Shown: positions 47,780 to 56,721 of the stretch, piece after piece
Layout: each line of letters starts with the position of its first letter
How positions within the stretch are numbered: position 1 is the first letter of the stretch
Assembly: GCA_964598765.1 (NCBI GenBank)
Contig: CAZRCZ010000013.1
Coordinates: 71,302 to 135,301, forward strand
Source of the DNA: CAZRCZ01 sp964598765
GTDB lineage: Bacteria; Sumerlaeota; Sumerlaeia; MVZB01; JAJFLK01
Length of the DNA: 64,000 nucleotides
Direction: 5' to 3'
The notes under the pieces: model-generated
Told to the model about the DNA's origin: nothing
The model's input: the letters and a program-made list of their open reading frames with translations, nothing else
The model's database searches: none
Position numbers and translations under genes: made by a program

Positions 47780-50700
47780 CGCACGGCGTCCAAAAATTTG
47801 TCGCTTTTGTCGTTTCCGGCGGCGATGGAACTTCCCGGCTTCGATCCGCCGTTGCCGATTTTCAATTCAATCGGCGGACCGAGGAAAACCGGCGATGTCG
47901 AGCGGGTCTCGATCCGCGCCTGAACGTGGATCGTGCGCGTCAGCGGTTGGACCCACGGCTCGACGAAAATCCGGATCGGGCGGTCATTTTCGTCTTCGCG
48001 CACGAGAATTCCGTTCAGGCCGGTGTCCAACACGCGGACGCCGAACGGAAGATTCAAGACGCTCAGCGGCACGCGACTGGTGACGCCGTTGAATCGGTCG
48101 AGCGTCACCATCATGTTTCCCGTTTGTCCGGGTTCGAGCGCGACTTTTTGGACGTCGCTTTTCACATGGATGTCGGGATTCTGCCGAATCGTGACCGCGC
48201 CGAATCCCGCCTCGCGCTTGGCTTCCTTACCGTCCACGACCGAGCGGGCGACCGCCTTGAAGTTGGATCCGTAAGCGGAGGATTTGGCATCGGGCGCGGC
48301 TTTGAGCGCGAGATTGATCGAATCCTCGCCGGAAAGAATCACGCCGTTTTCCGCGCTGTAGCCTTCGGGGAGTCCCTCGATCTTCACTTCAATCGGCTCG
48401 CTGAATCCGTCGCGCCGACGCGCGCGAACGTTCAGCGCGACGCTGTCCCCCGCCGGAACGTTCGGCCAATAGGGATCGGCGACGATGTCGTAGTCGGGTT
48501 GCGGCGAGCGGAACATCAGACGATAGGCGAAATTGTCGCCACCCCGCTCGTCGGCGTCCTTGATCCGAAGAATGAAATCACCGTCGCGCGGCGGGACGAA
48601 TTCAAGGAACGAATCCCCCGGCGGCGCCCCCTCGAAATCCACGTCGTCGTTGCGCCAATAGAGCGTGTAAACGGGCATCCCATTCGGCGCGAAGGTCGTT
48701 CCGGGGGGATGAATCTCAACCTTATAAACCGGCGTGTTGACGGCATGATGCTCCGGCGTCGTGCCGAAGTAGCCGATGCGTTGTCCCGTCGCCGTCGCTT
48801 GAAAAACCACGTCCTCGTCGGCGTAGCCGGGAAGCGACCGGACGCGGATGATCTCCGATCCGATCATGATGTAATCGCCGATTTTCATGTCGGTCCAGTC
48901 GGCGATGCGAATCCCCGCGGATTTGGAATCGCGGTCGGACAGGCTCATCACGCTTTGCGCCGTGCATCGGACGGTCGCCAATTCCAGCGGCTTGCCGTCG
49001 GGTTCGAGAATATCAATCACCGAATCCAATTCCGAACCTTGCCGCGCCGCCGAGACTTCGATGAGAATTTTTTGCCCCTTCTTCGCCGAGAAACGATAAT
49101 GGTCCTGATCCACGACGCCCGCCGCGCTTGATTTGATTTTGCCGTTGATCGTCACGGGAAACGGAACGACCTGCGCTTGTTTGGCGTCGTCGTTCGGTTC
49201 GGCTTCCTGAATTTCGTCGCTTCGCAAGAGCGCCACTTGCGGAGCTGGAATCGGATTCCCTTCGACCCCCGGAATCGGAAGCGCCATCGTTTGACCCGGT
49301 TTCGCGTCGTCCGGCGGCTTGACTTCAATTTCGCTCGCGCCACCCAGATTAAATCCCTTCACCTGAATTTTCTGCGGCGCGCCGACCTTGACGCCGAGCG
49401 GGAAAAATTCGGTGACGTAGGAAAAATCGCCGACGTGCAGACGGTATCCCGCGCTCCCGAGATTCTTGTCGCTCAATTCGACAATGAAATCCCCAGCCGC
49501 GGCGAATTTGTGGCCGAGACGGGTTGCGTCTCCCCCTTTGTCGTCGCTCGACGCCAGAACTTTTCCGCCCTCGTCCATGATTTTCAGCAACGGTTGCAGA
49601 GCGGTGTCGGTCACGACGAAAACCAATTCCTCTCCTTCTTTCGCTTGGAATTTGAATTTATCCACGTCGCCGGAACGGCCGATCGAGCCGCCAATTGTCG
49701 CGGGAATTGGAATGACCTGTGCTTCCGCCGTCGCGTCGTTCGGCTCCTTTTCTCCCGTGTCGGCCCAAGGGACGACCGTGAATTCCATCGCGTTGGTGAT
49801 GCCGGTCGGCGTGCGGAACATGAGGTAATGCGTTCCGACGGGGGTGTCCTTGCCGACGGTCAAATCCATTTTCAATTTGTGCGGTTGGGCGTTGTCCACG
49901 ATGAACGCGCCGGTGTCGCCCGGAGGACGCTTGAGTTCGGCGATTTTCAGTTTCTCATTCTTGACCAGCTTGACGGTCAGATTCGGATTGGAGAAAAGCG
50001 GCTCCGGATCGTCCAGACTAATCCCGCGCACTTCGAGCGTGTGCGTCGTGCCGCGCGTCGAGCGGTTCGGAGAAATAGACTGAAGCGAGGCGGGAATTTT
50101 TGCGTTGATGATCACGTTGTCCACGTCGAGATTTTTGATCTTCTTCCGCTCGCCCGACGCGGATTTCTGCTCCTTGGATTCCAACTTCGATTTGAGAAAT
50201 CCCTTGAGCGGTCCCGGCGCGGGGCGCGGGTTGGTCGCGCTCAGGAGCCGTCCGCTCGCCGCTTCGTAAATCGCGCTCGACGCGTCGTAGCGTCCCGCCG
50301 CGAGGCGTTGTCCGTCCGGACTCAACGCCAGCGCCATCACCCAATCGGACTGCGGCTCGTAGGTCGCCGATTCCAGTAGTGTCTCGGCGTTCCACGCCTT
50401 GATCCGTTTGTCCTCCGAGGCGGTGTAGATCGTCTTGCCGTCGGGGGAATAAATCAGGTGAAGCACGGCGGCGTCGTGCGCGAAGGAGGATTTCAACAGC
50501 GTCGCGCCGGTGAGCGATGCTTCCGAGAAATTTTTGAGTGACTTCTCCACGTCCCACACGCGGATCATTTTGTCCATGCCGCCGGCGGCGACCCGTTTGC
50601 CGGAGGGATCAAACGCGACGGCGTAAACCGGACCGAGCGAATCGGAGAGCGTCAGAATCCGCTTGCCGCTCTCGACCTCCCAAATTTTCACCGTGCGATC

Positions 50701-51792
50701 CCCCGACGCCGAAGCGAGCGTCTTGCCGTCGGGACTGAACGCGACCGCATAAACGGCGTCCACGTGATCCTTGAGGTTGTGGACCTCGTTGCCCGTCGCG
50801 GCGTCCCACAGCTTGATCATTTTGTCGTAACTGCAAGTGGCGAGAAGTTTTCCGTCCGGGTTGTAGGCGACGCCGAAGATGTTGTCGGCGTGGCCCGTAA
50901 TCGTCCGGACGAGCGAATGATCGGCGACCTTCCAAATCTTGATTTCGCCTCCGCGCGACGGTTTGCCGCCGACCGCCGCCAAGAACGCGCCGTCGGGGGA
51001 GAAGGCGAGGCCTCGCACGAGATCGGCGTGGCCTTCGAGCGCAGCGACGCATTGCCCGAGTCCCGTTTGCGGATCGGCGGAGAGAAGCTCAACCTTGTGC
51101 AATCCGCCGCGAGCCAGAAGGTCGCCTTTGGGCGAATAAGCGAGCGAGCCGATGGGGGGCGCTTCGGCGTGCGCGGAATTTTTGGCGGACGCGGCGGGAG
51201 ATGAGGCGGACGGTTTCGGTTTGCTATTCGGTTCAAGAGTTTGGGCGAGCGGTCCTGCGGGTTTGGAAGGTTCGGGTTTTGCGGGAGCGGCCACGGGAGC
51301 AGGAGCGGCGGGTTGCGATTTTTTCGACGAGCCTAAAAGTTTACGGAGAGGTCCCGGCTGGGATTGGGATTTTTCCGGTGTCGCGTCAGCCACCTTGGCC
51401 GGAGTCGCGATCGCGCCCGACGACGTTTTAGCCCCTTCGTTGATCCATTGCTTAATCTGCGCGATTTCCTCGGGCTGGAGCGGTTTGAATTTCTTCGGCG
51501 GCATTCGCGGCTCCTCCTTGCCCTCGATCAATTTCACGAGCAAACTTTCGTCCGCCTTGCCCGGAACAATCGCCGGACCCTTCTTGCCCCCCTTCAGCGC
51601 CGAAGCGACGGTCGCCAAACACAAATCCCCTTTCAATTCCTCGGCGTCGGGAAAATGACATGCCGCGCAACGATTCTCGAAAATGGGGAAGATGTTCTTT
51701 TCAAAGGTTGGGGATTCGGCGCGCAAAATTCGTGGGATCAAAACAAAAAACAATGCCGCAACACTTCTCTTCCATAAACTCATGCGGATCAT
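47776..51792 (-). CDS. Secreted planctomycete-type cytochrome c / WD40 / pre-peptidase multidomain protein
   Basis: The 1338-residue protein has a signal peptide (~1-27, WKRSVAALFFVLIP), a PSCyt1-like heme domain (FENRCAACHFPDAEELKG), a Pro/Ala/Lys linker, seven or so WD40 repeats (VYAVAFSPDGKTLASASGDRTVKIW and similar), two bacterial pre-peptidase C-terminal domains (EPNDATAEAQ, EPNDDAKQAQ) and beta-rich C-terminal parts. It starts at ATG 51792 with GAGGAGG. This architecture is hallmark for PVC bacteria; substrate and partner are unknown. It overlaps pyrK by ATGA. Confidence 0.9.
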   Translation of the reverse strand: MIRMSLWKRSVAALFFVLIPRILRAESPTFEKNIFPIFENRCAACHFPDAEELKGDLCLATVASALKGGKKGPAIVPGKADESLLVKLIEGKEEPRMPPKKFKPLQPEEIAQIKQWINEGAKTSSGAIATPAKVADATPEKSQSQPGPLRKLLGSSKKSQPAAPAPVAAPAKPEPSKPAGPLAQTLEPNSKPKPSASSPAASAKNSAHAEAPPIGSLAYSPKGDLLARGGLHKVELLSADPQTGLGQCVAALEGHADLVRGLAFSPDGAFLAAVGGKPSRGGEIKIWKVADHSLVRTITGHADNIFGVAYNPDGKLLATCSYDKMIKLWDAATGNEVHNLKDHVDAVYAVAFSPDGKTLASASGDRTVKIWEVESGKRILTLSDSLGPVYAVAFDPSGKRVAAGGMDKMIRVWDVEKSLKNFSEASLTGATLLKSSFAHDAAVLHLIYSPDGKTIYTASEDKRIKAWNAETLLESATYEPQSDWVMALALSPDGQRLAAGRYDASSAIYEAASGRLLSATNPRPAPGPLKGFLKSKLESKEQKSASGERKKIKNLDVDNVIINAKIPASLQSISPNRSTRGTTHTLEVRGISLDDPEPLFSNPNLTVKLVKNEKLKIAELKRPPGDTGAFIVDNAQPHKLKMDLTVGKDTPVGTHYLMFRTPTGITNAMEFTVVPWADTGEKEPNDATAEAQVIPIPATIGGSIGRSGDVDKFKFQAKEGEELVFVVTDTALQPLLKIMDEGGKVLASSDDKGGDATRLGHKFAAAGDFIVELSDKNLGSAGYRLHVGDFSYVTEFFPLGVKVGAPQKIQVKGFNLGGASEIEVKPPDDAKPGQTMALPIPGVEGNPIPAPQVALLRSDEIQEAEPNDDAKQAQVVPFPVTINGKIKSSAAGVVDQDHYRFSAKKGQKILIEVSAARQGSELDSVIDILEPDGKPLELATVRCTAQSVMSLSDRDSKSAGIRIADWTDMKIGDYIMIGSEIIRVRSLPGYADEDVVFQATATGQRIGYFGTTPEHHAVNTPVYKVEIHPPGTTFAPNGMPVYTLYWRNDDVDFEGAPPGDSFLEFVPPRDGDFILRIKDADERGGDNFAYRLMFRSPQPDYDIVADPYWPNVPAGDSVALNVRARRRDGFSEPIEVKIEGLPEGYSAENGVILSGEDSINLALKAAPDAKSSAYGSNFKAVARSVVDGKEAKREAGFGAVTIRQNPDIHVKSDVQKVALEPGQTGNMMVTLDRFNGVTSRVPLSVLNLPFGVRVLDTGLNGILVREDENDRPIRIFVEPWVQPLTRTIHVQARIETRSTSPVFLGPPIELKIGNGGSKPGSSIAAGNDKSDKFLDAVR

Positions 51793-51820
51793 GTCGTTCC
51801 TCCTCTGGTCAGAAATCCGG

Positions 51821-51865
51821 CAGGCCATTGGCCTGATCCATCGTAGCCGAGGGCATCGCCCTCGG
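51821..51865. repeat. REP hairpin pair downstream of the RAYT gene
   Basis: Two short hairpins occur in a row: CAGGCC-ATT-GGCCTG (51821-51835) and CCGAGGGC-ATC-GCCCTCGG (51847-51865). The second is followed by TTTTT and might also act as a terminator on the plus strand. The same stem sequences recur on the other side of the RAYT gene (52428-52446 and 52457-52473). The rest of the gap to the transposase stop (51866-51913) has no gene. Confidence 0.85.
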
Positions 51866-51913
51866 TTTTTGTCCCACCCCTCATTGCTTCGCCCTGTAGG
51901 GGCATACCAAAAT

Positions 51914-52366
51914 TCAATCCCCAAGATACCGTTCATCGTAAGCAACCCCATACTTCTTTAGGAGGCGCAACAATTCCTCCCGAAACGTCATCTTCCGATG
52001 GTGCTCCTCCTGATTCAGAACGTATTTGCGGACCGCCTCGAAATGAGAAGGGCTCACGCTGAACAGCCCATAGCCATCCTGCCAATGGAACGGAGCGAAC
52101 TGAGGTCCCAATGTCTTGATAAACTTGGACGAATCCTTCTTGAGCAACTCGATCACCTTCATGGGTGCGTGCTTCTTCGTCAGATTGCACAAGATATGGA
52201 CGTGGTCTTCCGTTCCGCCCACCGTGATGGAGGCGCATTCCAAGTTCTGGAGAATGCGCGATAGATATGCCCAGACACGGGGCCGGATTTCCGCGGTCAA
52301 CCATGGACGCCGTTCCTTGGTCGAGAAAATGATATGGACGCTGAGAACGTGGAGAGATTGAGGCAT
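51914..52366 (-). CDS. REP-associated tyrosine transposase (RAYT, IS200/Y1 family)
   Basis: The 150-residue Y1 transposase-like protein has the HUH motif H55-V-H57 in GGTEDHVHILCNL and the catalytic Tyr115 in RKYVLNQEEHHRK, followed by a helical tail (FREELLRLLKKYGVAYDERYL). It starts at ATG 52366 with GGGAGGA upstream. REP palindromes lie on both sides, as expected for RAYTs, which are thought to cut and spread REP hairpins as single strands. Residues look intact, so it may be active. Confidence 0.9.
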   Translation of the reverse strand: MPQSLHVLSVHIIFSTKERRPWLTAEIRPRVWAYLSRILQNLECASITVGGTEDHVHILCNLTKKHAPMKVIELLKKDSSKFIKTLGPQFAPFHWQDGYGLFSVSPSHFEAVRKYVLNQEEHHRKMTFREELLRLLKKYGVAYDERYLGD

Positions 52367-52386
52367 GACCATTCCTCCCGTATTGG

Positions 52387-52547
52387 ACCACCCTTTCAGG
52401 GTGGAGAGGATTTGGGGTTGACGGTGCCCGAGGGCGTTGCCCTCGGCTACTATGGCGCAGGCCATTGGCCTGCCTCGGAGACCTATCGGTCATGCGGAGG
52501 ATCGCGGACCGATCTTGGGCTTTTATCCGGGACGCCGTTGGCGTCCC
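52387..52547. repeat. Four REP hairpins upstream of the RAYT gene
   Basis: Stems in order: CCACCCT-TTC-AGGGTGG (52387-52403), CCGAGGGC-GTT-GCCCTCGG (52428-52446), GCAGGCC-ATT-GGCCTGC (52457-52473) and GGGACGCC-GTT-GGCGTCCC (52529-52547). All have 7-8 bp stems and 3-nt loops. Two repeat the stems found downstream of the RAYT gene. The segment carries no other gene. Confidence 0.85.
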
Positions 52548-52598
52548 CGAACGACGGTGCAAGATTCGGGATGATTTTTGGTCGGCGCCGGTCATGAA

Positions 52599-53000
52599 TT
52601 ATTTTTCCTCGACCAATTCCGGTTCGGGATTTGCCGGATGTTCCAATTCCCTATGAAAAAGCCGCATCAGCTTGATAAAGAGCAGCAAATTGCGCTCCGT
52701 GGTCTTGTAGATTGTCAGCATGCATAGCACCAACATGACCACGGAAAGGGGACCTATCCAACGGCCAGTTTCCACCAGATTAACCAACGTTGCTATGGAA
52801 CCGAACACAATCAAACCCCATGCGGAAATCAGTCGGCTTTTCCTAACTTCGAAAGTTCCAGCCATTCCGTGGATCAACTTCATGTCATCGTGGTCAAGAC
52901 CGGAGAAAATTTGTTGATACTCGCCAACGGGATCTCTTCCTTTTTCCAAAAGATAAATCAGCTTTCGGTCTTCTTCGTTCAGAGTGTCGTCCAGATTCAC
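52599..53000 (-). CDS. Hypothetical two-helix membrane protein
   Basis: The 133-residue protein begins with a charged N-terminus, then two membrane helices (LISAWGLIVFGSIATLVNLV and IGPLSVVMLVLCMLTIY) and a cytoplasmic amphipathic tail (ERNLLLFIKLMRLFHRELE). GTG 53000 has GGGAG upstream. It is not recognised. The overall layout resembles the unrelated-looking protein at 55668-56006 on the far side of the DUF1549/DUF1553 gene. Confidence 0.6.
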   Translation of the reverse strand: MNLDDTLNEEDRKLIYLLEKGRDPVGEYQQIFSGLDHDDMKLIHGMAGTFEVRKSRLISAWGLIVFGSIATLVNLVETGRWIGPLSVVMLVLCMLTIYKTTERNLLLFIKLMRLFHRELEHPANPEPELVEEK

Positions 53001-53040
53001 GGCGTTTCTCCCTTTACCTTTCCTAATCGCTGACCTCGAT

Positions 53041-53126
53041 TTTCACCACAGAGACACAGAGAAGCTTGCAAAATTGCGTTTGGCATCTTGAGAATCTTCT
53101 CTGTGCCTCTGTTTCTCTATGGTGAA
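53041..53126. repeat. CACAGAGACACAGAG-type repeat, copy 4
   Basis: The left arm TTTCACCACAGAGACACAGA runs from 53041 to ~53064, and the right arm CTTCTCTGTGCCTCTGTTTC to CTATGGTGAA ends at 53126. The arms are nearly complementary, giving a long imperfect hairpin with ~31 bp between. It fills the gap between the DUF1549/DUF1553 stop and the next gene. Confidence 0.7.
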
Positions 53127-53133
53127 GTCCTTC

Positions 53134-55629
53134 TTAATGATTAAACATAAACTCCTTGCTGCTCAAGATCGCCCAAGCCATGTCCTCAATCGCCTCTCTG
53201 CGCGATTTTTTGGCGGCGTCGGAATCGCCGCGCGGGACCGACGCCAAAACCGCCGTCGCCTCGCCCAGTTCCTTGTCGGTCGGATAGCGCGTGAGCGAGC
53301 GGATGTATAAATCCTCGACGATGCCCTGATCGCTTTTCTTGCCCGACGCCAGTTCCGCGACGACCGATTGATCGTCCTTTAATTTGTTGTTGAGCGTCTC
53401 GCCGTTGGCGACGTGAAGCGTCTGCGCGACGCTGGTCGCCTCGGTCCGCTCGCAGGAGCAGGTTTGAACTCTCTGGGGACGCCCGAACGCCGTCAGGAAA
53501 TAGGACCCGACTTGCGAATCGGGAAGCTGGATTGCGCGGAACCCCGCCGGGTAGCCGGGGAATGAGGTCGCCACGCCGGTCGCCTGCGAATAGGCGTCCA
53601 GAATCACCTCGGCGCTCAGACGCCGGATGATGTATTGCGAGTAGTATTTTCCGTCCGGCGCGGCGGGATCGGACGGCGCGGAGGAGCGCTGATACGCGGC
53701 GGAGTTCATGATCGTCCGCATGAGTTGCTTGAGGTCGTATTTGTGTTCGATCAGGTCCTTGGTCAGCGCGGCGAAAAGTTCCTCGTTGCTCGGCGGGTTG
53801 GTCAGGCGGAGGTCATCCTCCGGCTCGACCAATCCGCGCCCCATGAAATTCCGCCAGACGCGATTGACGATGGCGCGGGTGAAATAAGGATTTTCGGGGG
53901 AGGTGAGCCACTTGGCCAGCGTCTCGCGCCGGTCGCCGGGGGCGTCGAGCGCGATCGGCGCGGCGTCGAGCGGCTTGGGGGGAACCGCCTTGCCGAGGCG
54001 CGGATGGAGTATGTCGCCGAAGTTCCCCGCCAGCACGATGGTCCCCTTGTTCCCCTCGGCGTTTTTGAGTTTCACGCGCGAGAGGAGATTCGCCATGCCG
54101 TAGTAATCGTCCTGCGTCCATTTTTCGAGCGGATGATTGTGGCATCGCGCGCAGGTGATGGACATGCCGAGGAACGCTTGGCTGGTCGTTTCGGTCAGTT
54201 CGGTCGTCTCCTTGTGAATGACGAAATAATTGGTCGCGCCGTTTTCCGTCGTGCTTCCCTTGGCGGTGATGATCTCGCGGGCGAATTGATCCCACGGTTT
54301 GTTGTCCTTCACGCTGTCATGGATGAAGCGATAGAACGCCGAGAGGTCCTCGCGCCGCGGAATTTTCTTGGAGGAAAGCAGGAAAATATCGGACCACTTG
54401 TAAGCCCAGTAGTCGGCGAATTCGGCGCGGTCGAGCAGACGGTCAATCAGCTTGGCGCGTTTGTCCGCGCCGGTCTCCATCGTGAAGCGATAGACTTCCT
54501 CGGGCGTCGGCAGGACGCCGGTCGCGTCCAGCGAAGCCCGGCGAATGAATTCGGTGTCGGAGCAGGAGGAAGCCGGAGCGATTTGGAGACTTTCGAGTTG
54601 CTTGAGAACGAGATCGTCCACGAAATTTTTCCGCGCGGCCTTGGCGAAAATTTCGGGCGCGAGCATCTTTTCGCGCGGGACGGTCAGGCGGGCGAACGCG
54701 ACCTTGCTCGAATACCAAGCGGTGATCGCGACGGCTCCCGATCCCTTGACCGTCACCTTCCCCTCGTCATCCACGAGCGCGACCGATTCGTCGGTCGTGC
54801 CGAATTTAACCCAATGCGTCACGTCCTCGGTGTTGCCGTCGGAATAATAGGCGCGGACGAGGACCTGTTGGTCGTTCCCCTTCTTGAGCGTGATCGCCTG
54901 CGGGGTGACTTCGATCCGGTCAATTTTCGGCTCGTTGGGATCGGCGGATGGCGCGCCGTCGCGGATCCATTCGACGATCCGGCGATATTCCTCCGAGTTT
55001 TTGTCGAACCGCTCGCCGCCGCCGTGTTTCACGGCTTGCGTCGGCTTGAGGAGAATCAGGCTTTCCTCCGGCTCGGCGAGCGAAATTCGGCGTCCGTTGG
55101 CTTGGCGCGTGAGGACGGCGTTGTCCCATTCGTGATCGTAGCCGCGCAGGGAAAGTTTGAATCCGTTCTTGCCCGCCGCCGCGCCGTGGCAGGCTCCGGT
55201 GTTGCATCCGGCTTTGTAGAGGACGGGCTGGACGTGCAAGGGGAAACTCCAATGAAACGGCTGGGTCGTTCCCTGAACTTTGATTTTCGCCTCCGATTTT
55301 TGGCCGTTCGTTTCGGCGGTGATGACGGCCGTGCCATCCCCCACCGCGCGGACGATTCCCTTTTCATCCACTACGGCCACGGCCGGATCGGACGAAACAA
55401 ATTTGGCCTTGGCGGTCAAATCGCCGACAAGTTTGTCTCCCGCGATTTCCTCGACAACCAACCGCTGGGTCGCGTCCTTGTGATTGAGCGCGATTTCGGC
55501 GGGGAGCAAAGCGACGCCTTTGGCGTCATTGGCGGCCATGGACTTATTCGGCACTCCTGAAATCGCCAATGAAATCAAAGCGGCCATTTGGGTCGCGCGA
55601 ATCAACGTCCGTCTTGTTCTTGTTTTCAT
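53134..55629 (-). CDS. Secreted PSCyt2/PSD1 protein (Big2, c-type heme, DUF1549, DUF1553)
   Basis: The 831-residue protein has a signal peptide (~1-33), a Big2-like domain (~35-115), a heme motif C142NTGACH148, a second Big2-like domain, DUF1549 with CARCHNHPLEKW and DUF1553 with PYFTRAIVNRVWRNFMGRGLVEPEDD and CSCERTEATSVAQTLHVANGETLN. These proteins are abundant in Planctomycetes and Verrucomicrobia and are usually encoded beside DUF1501 proteins, as here. They are linked to polysaccharide breakdown, with no proven reaction. ATG 55629 has GGAG upstream. Confidence 0.92.
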   Translation of the reverse strand: MKTRTRRTLIRATQMAALISLAISGVPNKSMAANDAKGVALLPAEIALNHKDATQRLVVEEIAGDKLVGDLTAKAKFVSSDPAVAVVDEKGIVRAVGDGTAVITAETNGQKSEAKIKVQGTTQPFHWSFPLHVQPVLYKAGCNTGACHGAAAGKNGFKLSLRGYDHEWDNAVLTRQANGRRISLAEPEESLILLKPTQAVKHGGGERFDKNSEEYRRIVEWIRDGAPSADPNEPKIDRIEVTPQAITLKKGNDQQVLVRAYYSDGNTEDVTHWVKFGTTDESVALVDDEGKVTVKGSGAVAITAWYSSKVAFARLTVPREKMLAPEIFAKAARKNFVDDLVLKQLESLQIAPASSCSDTEFIRRASLDATGVLPTPEEVYRFTMETGADKRAKLIDRLLDRAEFADYWAYKWSDIFLLSSKKIPRREDLSAFYRFIHDSVKDNKPWDQFAREIITAKGSTTENGATNYFVIHKETTELTETTSQAFLGMSITCARCHNHPLEKWTQDDYYGMANLLSRVKLKNAEGNKGTIVLAGNFGDILHPRLGKAVPPKPLDAAPIALDAPGDRRETLAKWLTSPENPYFTRAIVNRVWRNFMGRGLVEPEDDLRLTNPPSNEELFAALTKDLIEHKYDLKQLMRTIMNSAAYQRSSAPSDPAAPDGKYYSQYIIRRLSAEVILDAYSQATGVATSFPGYPAGFRAIQLPDSQVGSYFLTAFGRPQRVQTCSCERTEATSVAQTLHVANGETLNNKLKDDQSVVAELASGKKSDQGIVEDLYIRSLTRYPTDKELGEATAVLASVPRGDSDAAKKSRREAIEDMAWAILSSKEFMFNH

Positions 55630-55667
55630 GTCAACTCCATTCTCCCGCATGATTTCCTCGTGTCGCA

Positions 55668-56006
55668 TTATTTCACTTGCTGATCCTGCGAAAACTTCTG
55701 AGCTTCCAACAATTTGGAGATTAAAGTGTGGTATATGGAAATCTGACTGTTGATCGAGAAGGTAGCGATGAAAAGAATAAGCATCCAAACATTAGGCCCG
55801 AATATTTCTCTCCAATTCCCCAACTTAACTTCATTCATAGCGCGAGAAATCACTTCAACCCCCAAACCCCCGATGGCGAGATACTGGGAGAAACGAAAAA
55901 ATTTTGAGGATATGAGTTGCTGATGAGCCTGATAATAAGTTCGTCCACCAGCCTTTTGAACTCGGTCAGCCAGCTTTTGCTCTTCCATCGTCAATTGAAT
56001 CTCCAT
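55668..56006 (-). CDS. Hypothetical two-helix membrane protein
   Basis: The 112-residue protein has a charged N-terminal helix (MEEQKLADRVQKAGG), two membrane segments (YLAIGGLGVEVISRAM and VWMLILFIATFSINSQISIY) and an amphipathic tail (ISKLLEAQKFSQDQQVK). ATG 56006 has GAGGAAAAAAG upstream. Not recognised. It sits between the retropepsin gene and the DUF1549/DUF1553 gene on the same strand. Confidence 0.6.
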   Translation of the reverse strand: MEIQLTMEEQKLADRVQKAGGRTYYQAHQQLISSKFFRFSQYLAIGGLGVEVISRAMNEVKLGNWREIFGPNVWMLILFIATFSINSQISIYHTLISKLLEAQKFSQDQQVK

Positions 56007-56021
56007 GCTTTTTTCCTCTTT

Positions 56022-56405
56022 CTATTCCAACGATAATTCGCTCTTTCGAAAATCCACGGTCAATTTTTGTCCCCGCAGGAAGTCCAAACCCAGCAAGCCG
56101 TGGAGTTGCGACTCCGGCGGCAAGGTGTGGCACAAGACAGGAAATTCGCGCCGGACATTTCCAAGGGCTTCGATTTGTCCGATTTTCACGCAGGGAACCC
56201 ATTCCATTCCGCTCGCCGTGGCGATTCGAAAGCGCCTTTCAGAACTTGCAGGGTCATATCCCAAAAGCATAAGAATTTCCCAACTCACCATGGTATAGGT
56301 CGAGCCGGTGTCCAAGGCCAATTCGACCTTTCTCACTTCATTCGGCCCGTGGAATGAAACCGGAACAAAAATCATCCGGCTTCGCGGATTAAACGGCTGA
56401 CTCAT
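56022..56405 (-). CDS. Retropepsin-like aspartic protease
   Basis: The 127-residue protein is a single retroviral-type aspartyl protease lobe: catalytic D32 in ALDTGSTYTMVSW and the flap and closing segment HGLLGLDFLRGQKLTVDF. It has no signal peptide, so it would act as a cytosolic dimer. It overlaps the upstream 93-residue gene by four bases (ATGA), making a coupled pair. The substrate is unknown; the neighbour is the obvious candidate partner or substrate. Confidence 0.85.
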   Translation of the reverse strand: MSQPFNPRSRMIFVPVSFHGPNEVRKVELALDTGSTYTMVSWEILMLLGYDPASSERRFRIATASGMEWVPCVKIGQIEALGNVRREFPVLCHTLPPESQLHGLLGLDFLRGQKLTVDFRKSELSLE

Positions 56406-56683
56406 AACGCGTAGGCCAAATTGCGCGGCAATCCGCCCGTCCGAACGTAAGCCGCGTGTCTTGGTTTGAACTCCGCGTCCTTTTGGTAGAGTTCGTCCCG
56501 ATCCTTTCCATGCCAGAGAACCTTCCCCCGCAAAACCTCCAAGTTCTTGTCCAATTCAGGATCGGCGACCAAGACCCATTGATTCGGATACCGCCTTTTC
56601 ATTTCCTTCAACGTCAAAATCGCGCCGTTGCGCGCGGTTCTTTTATTTGAGGCGGTCTTTGTCGTGTTGCAGGCTAGTAGCAT
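56402..56683 (-). CDS. Small protein coupled to the retropepsin gene
   Basis: The 93-residue protein has a central conserved-looking block: TLKEMKRRYPNQWVLVADPELDK, then VLRGKVLWHGKDRDELYQK. Proteins with this look are often encoded just before a retropepsin-like protease in many phyla, though I know no function. ATG 56683 has GAGGAGAAG upstream, and the stop overlaps the protease start. The N-terminus (MLLACNTTKTASN) may be a weak start region. Confidence 0.75.
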   Translation of the reverse strand: MLLACNTTKTASNKRTARNGAILTLKEMKRRYPNQWVLVADPELDKNLEVLRGKVLWHGKDRDELYQKDAEFKPRHAAYVRTGGLPRNLAYAL

Positions 56684-56721
56684 GGGCTTCTCCTCGTCTC
56701 TTAAATGCGATTCAGGTTCGA

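Noticed and set aside
52387..52547. Possible CRISPR array
   Set aside because: The palindromes differ from each other and are not spaced by equal-length unique spacers; no cas gene is near. They fit REP hairpins of a RAYT locus.
53635..55560. Long plus-strand open frame opposite the DUF1549/DUF1553 gene
   Set aside because: Same reason: composition is Arg/Gly/Val-rich with no domain, and the minus-strand protein has clear domains and heme motifs.
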